From DAHUXN01 sp963811805 (GTDB taxonomy: Bacteria > Acidobacteriota > Terriglobia > Acidiferrales > UBA7541), in the NCBI GenBank assembly GCA_963811805.1, contig CAWESU010000001.1:3038001-3102000 (forward strand): 64,000 nucleotides of DNA. The letters run 5' to 3'. Each line of letters starts with the position of its first letter. Within the stretch, counting starts at the first letter, position 1. Shown here one piece after another: positions 34,586 to 43,589 of this stretch. A model generated the notes under the pieces. It was not told the origin of the DNA. It saw only the letters and a program-made list of their open reading frames with translations, and did no database searches. The translations under genes were made by a program, and so were the position numbers.

Positions 34586-34639
34586 CTCAAAATCCGGTGG
34601 CCGCAAGGCCGTGTGGGTTCGACCCCTCCTCCGGCACCA
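34586..34639 (+). pseudogene. 3' half of host tRNA-Leu(CAA), with attR core
   Basis: CTCAAAATCC (34586-34595) continues into the anticodon stem 3' strand, variable arm GGCC-GCAA-GGCC, T arm and acceptor 3' strand CTCCGGC-A-CCA. The acceptor strand pairs perfectly with the 5' half at 19289. From the first T of TTCGA to the final A there are 22 bases rather than the canonical 23, and one T-stem position becomes T-T, so the T arm appears damaged. Confidence 0.85.
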
Positions 34640-34739
34640 AATTCGTTGTTTCAGGGCGGAACTGTAAACCGCCGTACTATTCGATTCAAGCCTCTGTACC
34701 ATTGCCCGCGCACTGACCGACCTATTACCTTGGGGCTTC

Positions 34740-35108
34740 ATGAATCCCACGCTATCTTCAACAACGCGCCAACTCAAATCCCGTCGCAGGAGCAAGCGCC
34801 TGCGCCTGACGGTGCCCGTCGACGTCATCGCCTTTGAAGGCGAAACCGAGCTTTTCCGGGAAGCCGCGCACGTGAGCAGCGTCAGCGCCCATGGAGGGCT
34901 GGTGGTGATGGCCGCCGGGGTGGCCATCGGTCAGGTGCTTCGCCTGATCAACCGGAACACGCGTGAGCATCAGGATTGCCGCGTGGTGCACGTTGAAAGC
35001 GCCCAGAACAAGTGGACAGCGGGGGTTGAGTTCCTGCAACCGGCGGGAAATTTCTGGCAAATCTCATTCCCTGCTCTGACTTCCTTTGCGCAGGACACTC
35101 GCAACTGA
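34740..35108 (+). CDS. PilZ-domain protein
   Basis: 122 residues. RRRSKRLRLTVPVDV is the N-terminal RxxxR-type c-di-GMP loop. VSSVSAHGGLVVMA corresponds to the (D/N)xSxxG motif in a degenerate form, with Ser-Ala-His-Gly-Gly. QDCRVVHVESAQNKWTAGVEFL is the end of the PilZ barrel. It may bind c-di-GMP, perhaps weakly because the second motif lacks the Asp/Asn. It sits next to a diguanylate cyclase gene on the same strand, 132 bases upstream. Confidence 0.78.
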   Translation: MNPTLSSTTRQLKSRRRSKRLRLTVPVDVIAFEGETELFREAAHVSSVSAHGGLVVMAAGVAIGQVLRLINRNTREHQDCRVVHVESAQNKWTAGVEFLQPAGNFWQISFPALTSFAQDTRN

Positions 35109-35240
35109 TCACCGGCAGGGACGGCTCGTGCGAGGGGCTATAGCCAAGTAGTAACATTCTTCAGCTATTGCGAATCTGGGCACATTTTTCGGAAGTACTA
35201 TTCAGATTTTTCGGCCCGCCATGCTCCAATCCCCATAGGC

Positions 35241-36152
35241 ATGGACAGCACACCGTCACCGAAGGCCTCGGGCGGCCTCTCCGATCAGCTGCGGCACAAT
35301 GAGCCGTGGCCCGAGCATTCGGCCGAAATCCGCAAGGACCTTCAGCGTCTCGACCGCAAACAGTGGTGGATGTGGTCATCCGCGGTGATGATCATCCTTT
35401 TGCTGACCATCGGCATGGCCTCGTTTTCGTTTCCATCGCTGATGCGCATGGGCGAAGGGACCTACTCTTTCTTCCTGTCGCAAGCTGTTCGCGGCTTGAT
35501 CGGCATGGTGCTGATCTTCAGCGTCTACTCGGTTTACCAGCAGTACTTGATCAACCGCATTCGCGGGCAGCTCGCCGACCAGATGGATTCCATGGCCAGG
35601 GTGGAGACACTCACCCAGGAGGTCTACAAACTGGCGGTGCTGGATCCGCTTACCAGCCTGCACAATCGCCGCGCCGGGGAACAACGATTGGTGGAAGAGA
35701 TCGCGCGCTCGCGGCGCCATGCTCGTCCGCTCACGCTCATTCTTCTGGATATCGACAATCTGAAGCACTGCAACGATCACTTTGGGCATGAGGCTGGAGA
35801 CAACATGCTGCGTTCGTTCTCCGAACGGCTGCGGCGCGCGATCCGCGGTTCGGACATGGCCGTGCGCCTTGGCGGAGACGAATTCATGATCATCCTTCCG
35901 GAATGCCGCGCCGAGGAAGTGCGCCACGTCCTGGGCCGGCTGGAGGGATTGCAAATTGAGTACGCCGGGAAGAAGCTCGAGGTCAGCTTCGCATGCGGCT
36001 GGGCAGACTATCATCCCGGTGAATCGGCGCAGGAGCTCCTGAAGCGCGCCGATGACGCTCTGTACGCCGACAAGCGCTCGGGCAAAGAGCGCGGGTCCAG
36101 GCGTTTTGTTTTCCCCATTCCTGTGCCCGTCGCCAACGCCCCCCAGTCCTAG
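35241..36152 (+). CDS. Membrane-bound diguanylate cyclase (GGDEF)
   Basis: 303 residues. Two transmembrane helices (about residues 40-62 and 75-97) and a short coiled coil (QLADQMDSMARVETLTQEV) lead into a GGDEF domain with LDPLTSLHNRR, DIDNLKHCNDHFGHEAGD and the intact catalytic RLGGDEF. RGSD, five residues before GGDEF, is a product-inhibition I-site. It should make c-di-GMP from GTP at the inner membrane. The neighbouring PilZ protein may be its effector (inference from context). Confidence 0.92.
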   Translation: MDSTPSPKASGGLSDQLRHNEPWPEHSAEIRKDLQRLDRKQWWMWSSAVMIILLLTIGMASFSFPSLMRMGEGTYSFFLSQAVRGLIGMVLIFSVYSVYQQYLINRIRGQLADQMDSMARVETLTQEVYKLAVLDPLTSLHNRRAGEQRLVEEIARSRRHARPLTLILLDIDNLKHCNDHFGHEAGDNMLRSFSERLRRAIRGSDMAVRLGGDEFMIILPECRAEEVRHVLGRLEGLQIEYAGKKLEVSFACGWADYHPGESAQELLKRADDALYADKRSGKERGSRRFVFPIPVPVANAPQS

Positions 36153-36194
36153 GAGTCGCTTTTCCCGTCTCCAGCCTCCCGAATCATCTATTGC

Positions 36195-36208
36195 TTTCCC
36201 ATAGGAAA
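36195..36208. promoter_or_regulatory. Candidate PadR operator
   Basis: Palindrome TTTCC-CATA-GGAAA, 41 bases upstream of the padR start codon, in the only gap before the operon. PadR regulators usually bind such sites in their own promoter. Confidence 0.35.
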
Positions 36209-36248
36209 TCGATTACTCTTCCTCTGGGAATCCAATAGGGGGAGCTGC

Positions 36249-36629
36249 GTGAAGAGCAATCGAAACGACAAGGCGAACAGCAAAGCTGAGGACAAGACGG
36301 ACGTGCAGCAGGGCACCCTGGCGCTGATGATCCTCAAAACGCTGGAATCCATGGGGCCGCTGCACGGCTATGGCATCGCGCGCCGCATCGAGCAGATCAG
36401 CAACCACGTGCTGTCGCTGAACTACGGCACGCTCTATCCCGCGCTGCTCAAGCTCGAGCAAGAGGGCTGCATCGCGTCGGACTGGGGCGTTTCGGACAAC
36501 AATCGCAAGGCCAAGTATTACAAACTGACACGCGCGGGCCGCAAGCAGTTGGCGCGCGAAACGCATGAATGGGAGCAGACCGCCGCGATCGTCGCGCGAT
36601 TCCTTTCGTCCGAGGGAGAACATTCATGA
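36249..36629 (+). CDS. PadR-family transcriptional regulator
   Basis: 126 residues from a GTG with AGGGGGAGCTGC ahead of it. The winged helix is GTLALMILKTLESMGPLHGYGIARRIEQIS followed by YGTLYPALLKLEQEGCIASDW, the PadR hallmark, and a basic wing. It overlaps the permease start by 4 bases. In Acidobacteriota this PadR-permease pair is very common (family knowledge). It likely represses its own operon until a ligand is bound. Confidence 0.92.
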   Translation: MKSNRNDKANSKAEDKTDVQQGTLALMILKTLESMGPLHGYGIARRIEQISNHVLSLNYGTLYPALLKLEQEGCIASDWGVSDNNRKAKYYKLTRAGRKQLARETHEWEQTAAIVARFLSSEGEHS

Positions 36630-39316
36630 AATCGCTGCGCGCGTTGCTCGTTCGCCTCGCCGGATTGTTCAATAAAGGGAAGCGCGATAGGGAGCTTGCC
36701 GCGGAACTCGACAGCCATCTGCAAATGCACATCGATGGAAATCTCGACCGTGGGATGGAGCCGGCCGAAGCGCGGCGTCAGGCGCTGATCAAACTTGGCG
36801 GAGTGGAACAGGCCAAAGAACGCTATCGCGCGCGTCGCGGCTTGCCGCTGCTGGAGACACTGGCTCAGGATATTCGGTACGGGCTGCGCGTGCTCCGCAG
36901 ATCGCTCGGCTTCACCGTGGTCGCCGTGCTGACCCTGGCCCTCGGCATCGGCGCCAACACCGCCATCTTCAGTCTCGTGGATTGGCTTATCTTGCGGCCC
37001 CTCCCGATCGAGCGCCCCAGCCAGGTTGTTTTCATGGAGGCCAGTTTCAAGAACGGAGGCACCGGCACGCAGTTCTCCTATCCGGACTTTCAGAAAATTC
37101 AGCAGCAGACGGCCGATATTTTTTCCGGTACAGCGGCGCTGCAGGGGTTTCAGATGGATGGCTTGAGTGTTGATGGCAAGAGCCAGCCGATGTGGTCCAA
37201 TTACGTCAGCGGGGATTTTTTCAGCCTGCTGGGGATCAAGCCCGTTCTGGGGAGGCTGATCCTGCCGTCAGAGGGAAAATTCGCCGGCGCCGATCCGGTT
37301 CTTGTAATCAGCTATGCCAATTGGAAATCGCGATTCGGTGGCGACCCGACTATCATCGGCAAAAAAGCGTCTGTGAACGGGCGTCCTATGACTATCGTCG
37401 GCGTGGCGGCAGCAAATTTTCAGGGGTTGGCGGCGTTGGCTGACGTACAAGGCTATATGCCGCTGGGAATGGCTACAGTTCTGCAAGATGCTGCGCCGGA
37501 TTTTCTCACCGATCCAAAGGACACGCGTCTTGCGTTGATCGCGCGTCTGAAACCCGGTGTGACTTTCTCGCAGGTGCAGCCGGTGCTGCAAGTTGTGGCG
37601 CGGAGGCTCTCGGAGGAGGAGCAGCACCACGGCGAGATGACGGTGCACGCGGTGCCGCTGGGCCCCACGAGCCTTGTCACAGGCCCTGCCGTGCGGCCGC
37701 AACTGGCGCTGGTCAGCTCTTTGTTCTTGATTCTTGCGGGCGCCGTGCTCGCTCTGGCCTGCGTGAACATCGCCAATCTTTGCCTGGTTCGCATGGCGGC
37801 GCGACACCGGGAAGTGGCGATGCGCGCGGCCCTCGGCGCCACGCGCGGGCGTTTGATTCGCCAATTGCTCATGGAGAGCCTTCTGCTGGCCGCGCTCGGC
37901 TGCGTCGCGGGAATCGTTCTGGGGATTGCGGCGAGCCGCTCATTCGGTTCCGTCTCCTTGCATATGTCGATCCCGATCGTCTTGGATTTCCATTTTGACT
38001 GGCGTGTTTTCGCCTACGCCCTGATCGCGGCAGCGCTCACTGGCGTGCTCGTTGGGCTCACTCCTGCGCTGCGCGTCTCGCGTGCCGATTTGGGCGAAAT
38101 CCTCCACGAAGGCGGGCGGACCTCCACCTCCGCGCCGCAGCGCTTGCGAACCGTGCTGGTCGTGGCGCAGGTTGCCGGTTCGCTGATGCTGCTGATCGTT
38201 GCCGGTCTCTTTGTCCGCAGCCTCGAAAAGGTGCGGCACTCCGACCTCGGCTTCGATCCCAGCCGCGTCCTCAACGTAACGATTGATCCGCATGAGGCCG
38301 GTTACCAGGAAGCTCAGGGGCGGCAGTTCCAAAAGACGCTCCTGGATCGCGCTCGCGCACTTCCGGGTGTGCAATCCGCCAGTTTGGCCATGACTGTGCC
38401 TATGAGCTATGCCAGCTATTACGACGAACTCAAGATCGACGGCTATCAGACACGCCCTGGCGAAGAGGTTCCCGCCGCCGGTCTCAATGCGGTTATGCCG
38501 GGTTATTTCGAGACCATGCGCATCCCCATTCTCCAAGGGCGCGGCATCCAGGATTTCGACGCCGAAAACTCTCCGCGCGTTGCCGTCGTCAATCAGGCGT
38601 TCGTGGAGAAGTACTGGCACGGACAAAATCCCATCGGGCGGCATTTCAGCACGACCGGTGACCCAAACCACGTCATGCAAGTCGTGGGTGTTGCCAGAAA
38701 CAGCCGTGACACCGACATTTTCACGAACAACGAGCCCTTCTATTACATGCCGCTAACGCAGCGCTACAACTCTGTCGTTACGCTTCAGCTCCGCGCGATC
38801 GGCGCGCCCGAGGCGCTTGCGCCGGAAGTTACCGGGCTGATTCATTCCTTGGAGCCTGCCATGCCGGTATTCGACGTGCAGCCGATGACCATCATGCTCG
38901 ACAGCCTGAACGGCTTCCTTCCGTTCCAATTTGCCGCGGTGCTCGCCGGCGCCTTGGGAGTTCTGGGGTTGATACTCGCGCTGGTCGGCGTCTACGGCGT
39001 GATCTCGTACGCAGCCAGCCAGCGCACCCATGAAATCGGCATTCGCCTCGCGCTTGGCGCGCGGCCGGCGCAAATTCTGCGAATGATCTTTGGCCAAGGC
39101 CTCGTGATCATAGGGGCGGGCGTTCTTGTGGGAATCCTCGCCGCGGGCGCTCTGGCCAGGCTGGTGGGCAATTTCTTATTCGGCGTTGCCGCCTTCGACC
39201 CGCTGACCTACGCCAGTGCATCGCTCCTGCTGGCGGCGACCGCTCTGCTCGCCTGCTATATACCGGCACGGCGCGCCATGCGCGTTGACCCCATGGTTGC
39301 GCTGCGCTACGAATAA
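36626..39316 (+). CDS. Large ABC-type permease with MacB/FtsX domains (ADOP family)
   Basis: 896 residues. The N-terminal soluble part (RDRELAAELDSHLQMHIDGNLDRGM) is the ADOP-type leader. The first transmembrane helix (VVAVLTLALGIGANTAIFSLV) is followed by a MacB-type periplasmic domain. FtsX domain one starts at LVSSLFLILAGAVLALACVNIANL, a second periplasmic domain follows, and FtsX domain two ends near YIPARRAMRVDPMVALRYE. No ATPase is encoded with it. It probably works in mechanotransmission-type export or lipid handling with an ATPase encoded elsewhere. Expression should follow the overlapping padR gene. Confidence 0.9.
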   Translation: MKSLRALLVRLAGLFNKGKRDRELAAELDSHLQMHIDGNLDRGMEPAEARRQALIKLGGVEQAKERYRARRGLPLLETLAQDIRYGLRVLRRSLGFTVVAVLTLALGIGANTAIFSLVDWLILRPLPIERPSQVVFMEASFKNGGTGTQFSYPDFQKIQQQTADIFSGTAALQGFQMDGLSVDGKSQPMWSNYVSGDFFSLLGIKPVLGRLILPSEGKFAGADPVLVISYANWKSRFGGDPTIIGKKASVNGRPMTIVGVAAANFQGLAALADVQGYMPLGMATVLQDAAPDFLTDPKDTRLALIARLKPGVTFSQVQPVLQVVARRLSEEEQHHGEMTVHAVPLGPTSLVTGPAVRPQLALVSSLFLILAGAVLALACVNIANLCLVRMAARHREVAMRAALGATRGRLIRQLLMESLLLAALGCVAGIVLGIAASRSFGSVSLHMSIPIVLDFHFDWRVFAYALIAAALTGVLVGLTPALRVSRADLGEILHEGGRTSTSAPQRLRTVLVVAQVAGSLMLLIVAGLFVRSLEKVRHSDLGFDPSRVLNVTIDPHEAGYQEAQGRQFQKTLLDRARALPGVQSASLAMTVPMSYASYYDELKIDGYQTRPGEEVPAAGLNAVMPGYFETMRIPILQGRGIQDFDAENSPRVAVVNQAFVEKYWHGQNPIGRHFSTTGDPNHVMQVVGVARNSRDTDIFTNNEPFYYMPLTQRYNSVVTLQLRAIGAPEALAPEVTGLIHSLEPAMPVFDVQPMTIMLDSLNGFLPFQFAAVLAGALGVLGLILALVGVYGVISYAASQRTHEIGIRLALGARPAQILRMIFGQGLVIIGAGVLVGILAAGALARLVGNFLFGVAAFDPLTYASASLLLAATALLACYIPARRAMRVDPMVALRYE

Positions 39317-39476
39317 CCAGAACGCCCCGCGAACAGGGTGCAGCACCGCCAAAACGCCAGAAATGCCGCGAATTGAACACTATTATTGTTTGGTTACGCT
39401 TTTGAACACCAACCGGAAATTTTCTTGCGCGGGAATCTTGTTGCTGCGTAAGATAACACACCGAAGGAGCCTCCAC

Positions 39477-39908
39477 GTGCCCAAAGAGAAGCCCAAAGTA
39501 AACATCGGCGAAGTGATTCGCTCGTATCGCAACGATCGCGGCCTATCGCAGGGCGACATCGAGCGCCGCACCGGTCTGCTGCGCTGCTATCTTTCGCGCG
39601 TGGAAAACGGCCACACCGTACCGTCGCTGGAGACGCTGGCGAAAATCGCGGAAGCCATGGAAATCAGCCTCGCCGATTTTTTCCCCAGCGCGGATACGCC
39701 TCAGGATCGCGAAACCAAGAAGGTGCTGGGCGAACTTTCCGAAGAAGAGATCCGCTTCCTTGCGGACATCAAGAAATACAGCACCACGCTGACTGACGAA
39801 GACAAGAAACTCGTCCTGGCGATGATTCGGAAGATGGCCACGGTGGTTCCCCGCGCGGTCGCCACTGCTCCGCGCGCCCGCTCCGCCGCTACGCGCCCCG
39901 GCTACTAA
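39477..39908 (+). CDS. XRE-family helix-turn-helix regulator
   Basis: 143 residues from a GTG with CGAAGGAGCCTCCAC ahead of it. Residues about 10-68 form a classic XRE domain (GEVIRSYRNDRGLSQGDIERRTGLLRCYLSRVENGHTVPSLETLAKIAEAM). The tail (EISLADFFPSADTPQDRE... LTDEDKKLVLAMIRKM) is helical and ends in a low-complexity Ala/Arg/Pro stretch. Standalone gene; target unknown. Confidence 0.85.
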   Translation: MPKEKPKVNIGEVIRSYRNDRGLSQGDIERRTGLLRCYLSRVENGHTVPSLETLAKIAEAMEISLADFFPSADTPQDRETKKVLGELSEEEIRFLADIKKYSTTLTDEDKKLVLAMIRKMATVVPRAVATAPRARSAATRPGY

Positions 39909-40005
39909 ACCGCCGCACGCGCTTCGCGGTACGAAACTTCCAGTAACAAAAATCACGTGGGAATTTGCGACGTGCTTGGCTTGCGTTTAGCCGCGAAGAG
40001 CAGCG

Positions 40006-40434
40006 TCAGTTTCTCTTTAGAGGGACGATGGCGCGGTAGACTTTTCCACGCCCGATCAGCAAATCATTTGCGCGCGCTGCCACCTCAAACGCGAGAAAGC
40101 GCCCCTCGCTTCCGAGCAGCCGCGCCTCCGCCCGTACCAGCGTTCCCACTGGCACCGCCTTCAGGTGATCCACTTCAATGCGCGTGCCCACGCTGATCAT
40201 TCCCGCCGGCAAATGCGGCTGAACGGCTTGCGCTGCGGCCAGTTCCATCAGGCCAATCATCGCCGGGGTGGAAAAAATTGCGGGCAGATCGGGATCGAAG
40301 GCGGCGATGGTCCACTGAAATTCCACTACTCTTTCCAGCGACGAACGCACGTCCTTCGGGAAACGCGGGAGCGGGTGCTGCTGCGGCGCGCTCTTTTTTT
40401 TCGGTTTGCTCTTGCGCGCGCGCGAAGCCTTCAC
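40006..40434 (-). CDS. Hotdog-fold thioesterase-like protein
   Basis: 142 residues from a GTG at 40434 overlapping the stop of the flavoprotein gene (GTGA). Basic N-terminus (KASRARKSKPKKKS). The fold motif FSTPAMIGLMELAAAQAV, SVGTRIEVDHLKAVPVGTLVRAEARLL and FEVAARANDLLIGRGKVYRAIV resembles fluoroacetyl-CoA thioesterase-like hotdog proteins. It may hydrolyse a small acyl-CoA. Coupling to a geranylgeranyl-reductase-like enzyme suggests a joint lipid or quinone role, by context only. Confidence 0.7.
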   Translation of the reverse strand: MKASRARKSKPKKKSAPQQHPLPRFPKDVRSSLERVVEFQWTIAAFDPDLPAIFSTPAMIGLMELAAAQAVQPHLPAGMISVGTRIEVDHLKAVPVGTLVRAEARLLGSEGRFLAFEVAARANDLLIGRGKVYRAIVPLKRN

Positions 40435-41606
40435 AGTTCCTCTCGCGACGGCGTGGGAGCGTGCGGCGCGTGGAAGAAATCGTTCACGAATTCGGCCAGC
40501 GTGACGCCGAACTGTTTCCACAGGCGTTTACGCAAGCCGGCGTAGTCCTGCGCGCCGCTGAAGAGATCGCGCAGCAGCTCGCGAAAAGTCGCGCTGCGCC
40601 GCGCGAATTGCACCATGCGCGTGGTCACCGCGCCGCCGAGAAACGTGCCGCGAAAAACCAGGCGCACCAGGCGCGCGGCGATCTCCAGATCCGCCACAAA
40701 TTCCGCGCGCAGCCGCGCCGGATAACTCTCCGGCTGCCCCTGCACGATCGCCTGCGCCAGCAAATCGCCGGAGCGCAGCGCGTAGAAAAGCCCTTCGCCG
40801 GTGATGGGGTCCACGCACGCCGCGGCGTCTCCAGCCAGCGCCCAATTGCGCCCGGCGATTTTTCTGTTGCGCAAAGTGCCAAACTCCGGCGACGGCAAAA
40901 CGTGGCTGTAAAATCGCGCGCCATCGGGAGGGATTCTTTCTTCGCGAATGAAACCGTCGAGCAGGTCGCGCAGCGATTGCGTGGTGTACTCGGCCATCTT
41001 CGCGCAAATGCCCACGGAAAGATGATCGGTCCGCGGAAATGACCACATGTATCCGGACATGCGATGCAGAAATTTGATTCGGACTAGATCGTCTTTGGCG
41101 GGAATGAAATAACCGAGGGTCACTTCCAAATCTTTCGGGCGCAGCGGTGTGGTTCCGGGCAGCAGTTGATTCCGCGCGCCCGCGGCCAGCACGACGAAGT
41201 CCGCGATGTGCTCTTTGCCTCCGGCGGTGAGCTGCACTTGGTCGGCCGATGTGTCCACGCGAGTCACGCGCGCGTGGAGCGTCTTGCAGCCCGCCTCTTC
41301 AGCGCGGTCGAGCAGCAGCCCGTTCAGCACTGCGCGCGAATAGATCACCAGGGGCTGCGACATTTCAAAGCGCGCGCGATGTCCGCGGCTGGAGATCAAT
41401 TCCGCGCTGTGAATTTCTTTCTTGGCCGCGGGGCCGTCGAGCAAGAAGGGATATTTTTCGATGGCCTTGTGCGTCAAGCCGCCGCCGCAGGGTTTTTCCC
41501 ACGCGAGGTGTTCGTCAAAAAGGGTGACGCCGAATCCGGCGCTGCTCAGTTTTTCGGCGCAGAGAGCCCCGGCAGGCCCTCCGCCCACGATGGCAATTTG
41601 TTTCAT
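40431..41606 (-). CDS. Geranylgeranyl-reductase-family FAD-dependent oxidoreductase
   Basis: 391 residues. The FAD dinucleotide motif IAIVGGGPAGALCAEKLSSAGFGV starts at residue 4, CGGGLTHKAIEKYPFL is the usual second block, and WALAGDAAACVDPITGEGLFYALRSGDLLA is the conserved GDAA flavin motif. The family reduces isoprenoid double bonds or hydroxylates quinone-like lipids. It overlaps the thioesterase gene. Substrate unresolved; ubiquinone- or menaquinone-type hydroxylase relatives are alternatives. Confidence 0.85.
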   Translation of the reverse strand: MKQIAIVGGGPAGALCAEKLSSAGFGVTLFDEHLAWEKPCGGGLTHKAIEKYPFLLDGPAAKKEIHSAELISSRGHRARFEMSQPLVIYSRAVLNGLLLDRAEEAGCKTLHARVTRVDTSADQVQLTAGGKEHIADFVVLAAGARNQLLPGTTPLRPKDLEVTLGYFIPAKDDLVRIKFLHRMSGYMWSFPRTDHLSVGICAKMAEYTTQSLRDLLDGFIREERIPPDGARFYSHVLPSPEFGTLRNRKIAGRNWALAGDAAACVDPITGEGLFYALRSGDLLAQAIVQGQPESYPARLRAEFVADLEIAARLVRLVFRGTFLGGAVTTRMVQFARRSATFRELLRDLFSGAQDYAGLRKRLWKQFGVTLAEFVNDFFHAPHAPTPSREEL

Positions 41607-41777
41607 TCGCGTGAAATTCGCTGGCAGCTCGCATGCCCGCGTCTGCTCGAATGATCAAGTATAGCATCATCTCGCGCCCGGCAAATTCCCTGTGCGCCTT
41701 TAGTAGCGGGCTCGGGCGGCGCATTCGCGAGCGTCGAATTTCGCTGGTCACTTACCACGAGTCACTAGCCACCATTT

Positions 41778-42485
41778 TTATGACGAGGCGAGGGATTCTC
41801 TCCGCGCTTGATGGTATTGCGCGAGCTGAGCATTCGCGCTCGCGACCGTTTCAAGTTCGTTCGCGACACGCGCCAGGTCTTTCCCCGGCACGACAACGTA
41901 CATTTCGCCCTCGCCCAAGCCGGTATACACGCGGTTCCCAATGCAGCCCGAACTCACCACTGATCCGTACGAAATCGCCGCCGGCAGCGCCATGCACGTG
42001 GGACGTCCCAGGATCGGAATCGCTGCGGCGCAGCCGGCCCGCATCGCCGCTTCCTGCAGCAGCATGATTTGCGACGCTGCACCCGCGAAGAGCGCCACGT
42101 CCGGTTCAAGGGGACTATCGCCCAATGGCGAGTAGACAATCGCTGCCGGCTCTTTGCGCAGGCGCGGAATGCCGGGAACCTCTTCCATTTTTACGTACCC
42201 GATCTGCTCCATCAGCCCCAGCGTTTGCTCGAGCTCCTTTGCTCGCTCGGGCGGCAGCGGGATGTTGTGCGTGTAGCTGCCAATCGGGCAGTTGTAGTGG
42301 TCCTGCGGAACCGTGTAGAAAACTTTTCCCGCCGCGGCCAGACGCCAGAAGCTGCAGCCCGACGGTTCTGAGCCCGTGAATTTCTCGATTCCCGCGGGCG
42401 CAGCGTCAAGGAATTTCACGGCGACCGGGCGCTTGCGCAGACCCGCCGACTTCACAATCGTTTCTTCAAGTTCGCGATAGTTCAT
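41778..42485 (-). CDS. DUF169-family protein
   Basis: 235 residues. RKRPVAVKFLDAAPAG, GCSFWRLAAAGKVFYTVPQDHYNCPIGSYTHN and GCIGNRVYTGLGEGEMYVVVPG are conserved blocks of DUF169, a family with invariant cysteines (here GCSFW, YNCPIGSY, SSGCIGNR) and probable metal or cofactor binding. Enzymatic function is not established. It is last in a minus-strand run with the alpha/beta hydrolase 58 bases upstream. Confidence 0.8.
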   Translation of the reverse strand: MNYRELEETIVKSAGLRKRPVAVKFLDAAPAGIEKFTGSEPSGCSFWRLAAAGKVFYTVPQDHYNCPIGSYTHNIPLPPERAKELEQTLGLMEQIGYVKMEEVPGIPRLRKEPAAIVYSPLGDSPLEPDVALFAGAASQIMLLQEAAMRAGCAAAIPILGRPTCMALPAAISYGSVVSSGCIGNRVYTGLGEGEMYVVVPGKDLARVANELETVASANAQLAQYHQARRESLASS

Positions 42486-42543
42486 TTTGATCCTTTGCTC
42501 CTGGGCAAACGCGATATCTTTCGTCGGCAGCTGCCCTGGCTTC

Positions 42544-43503
42544 TTACTTGCCGAGGCCCTCCAGAAGATTTTCTAGCACGGAATTGAACTCTTCCGCGTT
42601 GTCCACGAACAGCGCGTGCCCCGCGCCGTGAAAAACTTCCAGCCGTGAGCCTTTCACGCTTTGCTGCATTTGCGCCTGCGCTGCGGCGGACATGTACGGA
42701 GAATCGGCGTAGCAGAAGAGCGTCGGCTTGTCCATTTTTGCCGCTGCTGAACGGTAATCCGCGGCGTATTTGCCGACAAGGAGCGCGACAGCGTCGCTCG
42801 TCGGCGTGCGCAGGCAAGCGGCCATCACGCGATCGAGATATTCGGGCGGCTGCGGCTTCTTGAAACAGAGATTGTGGACAAAAGCTTCCGTGTTTTTCTG
42901 GCGGTCGGCAAGGATCTGGCCAATGAACAGCAAGTCGGCCTGGGCTTCGCCGGGCGCGAGGCCACCGAAGTTGTCGTCGACGAAAACGAGGCCGGCAATA
43001 TCGCGCGTGCCGAACTGATCCACGTACGCGGCGACTTCCGTCACCGCCATCGACCAGCCAACGAGCACCACCGGCGCGAGATGCAGCTGATCGACCACGG
43101 CTTTGATGTCGCGGGCGCATGCCGCGGGATACAAGCCTTCGCTCGTCATCGTCGATTCGCCCTGCGAGCGTGGGTCCATCGCCACCACGCGATAGTCTTT
43201 GGAAAAATAGTCGATCTGCTTTTGCCAGATCCACGCCGGCATGGTCCAGCCGGGAATGAAAAGAATCGACGGCTGTGGCCGCAGGTTGCTTAGGGAAACC
43301 ACGCCGTTCGTGGTCGCTCCTGCACGCGGAGCGCCGCCAACCTGAAAAGTCCCGACAGTTCTTGACGCGCCCGCTTCGAGGTAATGAATCTTCACGCCGT
43401 CGGAGGTCTTGATGAAGCCGCTCTTCGTCCCGTTCGCCTTGGCCCCCGCTGCGAACGCCACGAACATAAAAAAGGGAAGCGCTATCCTGCAACGCTGTCT
43501 CAT
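42544..43503 (-). CDS. Exported alpha/beta hydrolase
   Basis: 319 residues with a signal peptide (LPFFMFVAFAAGAKA). The core shows LFIPGWTMPAWIWQKQIDYF (oxyanion region), the nucleophile elbow VGWSMAVTE (Ser in GWSMA), Asp near LFCYADSPYM and catalytic His in GAGHALFVD. Closest in look to haloperoxidase/esterase-like hydrolases. The start at 43503 is preferred to the frame's earlier start at 43536 because it begins the signal peptide. Substrate unknown. Confidence 0.85.
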   Translation of the reverse strand: MRQRCRIALPFFMFVAFAAGAKANGTKSGFIKTSDGVKIHYLEAGASRTVGTFQVGGAPRAGATTNGVVSLSNLRPQPSILFIPGWTMPAWIWQKQIDYFSKDYRVVAMDPRSQGESTMTSEGLYPAACARDIKAVVDQLHLAPVVLVGWSMAVTEVAAYVDQFGTRDIAGLVFVDDNFGGLAPGEAQADLLFIGQILADRQKNTEAFVHNLCFKKPQPPEYLDRVMAACLRTPTSDAVALLVGKYAADYRSAAAKMDKPTLFCYADSPYMSAAAQAQMQQSVKGSRLEVFHGAGHALFVDNAEEFNSVLENLLEGLGK

Positions 43504-43589
43504 TGTAGATTTAGCCGCGATTTGTCCTACATTCATTTCGTCGTGTCAGCCGCGCGAAGTGTCCGCGTTTCTCCGGGCCTTTTTTCCCG

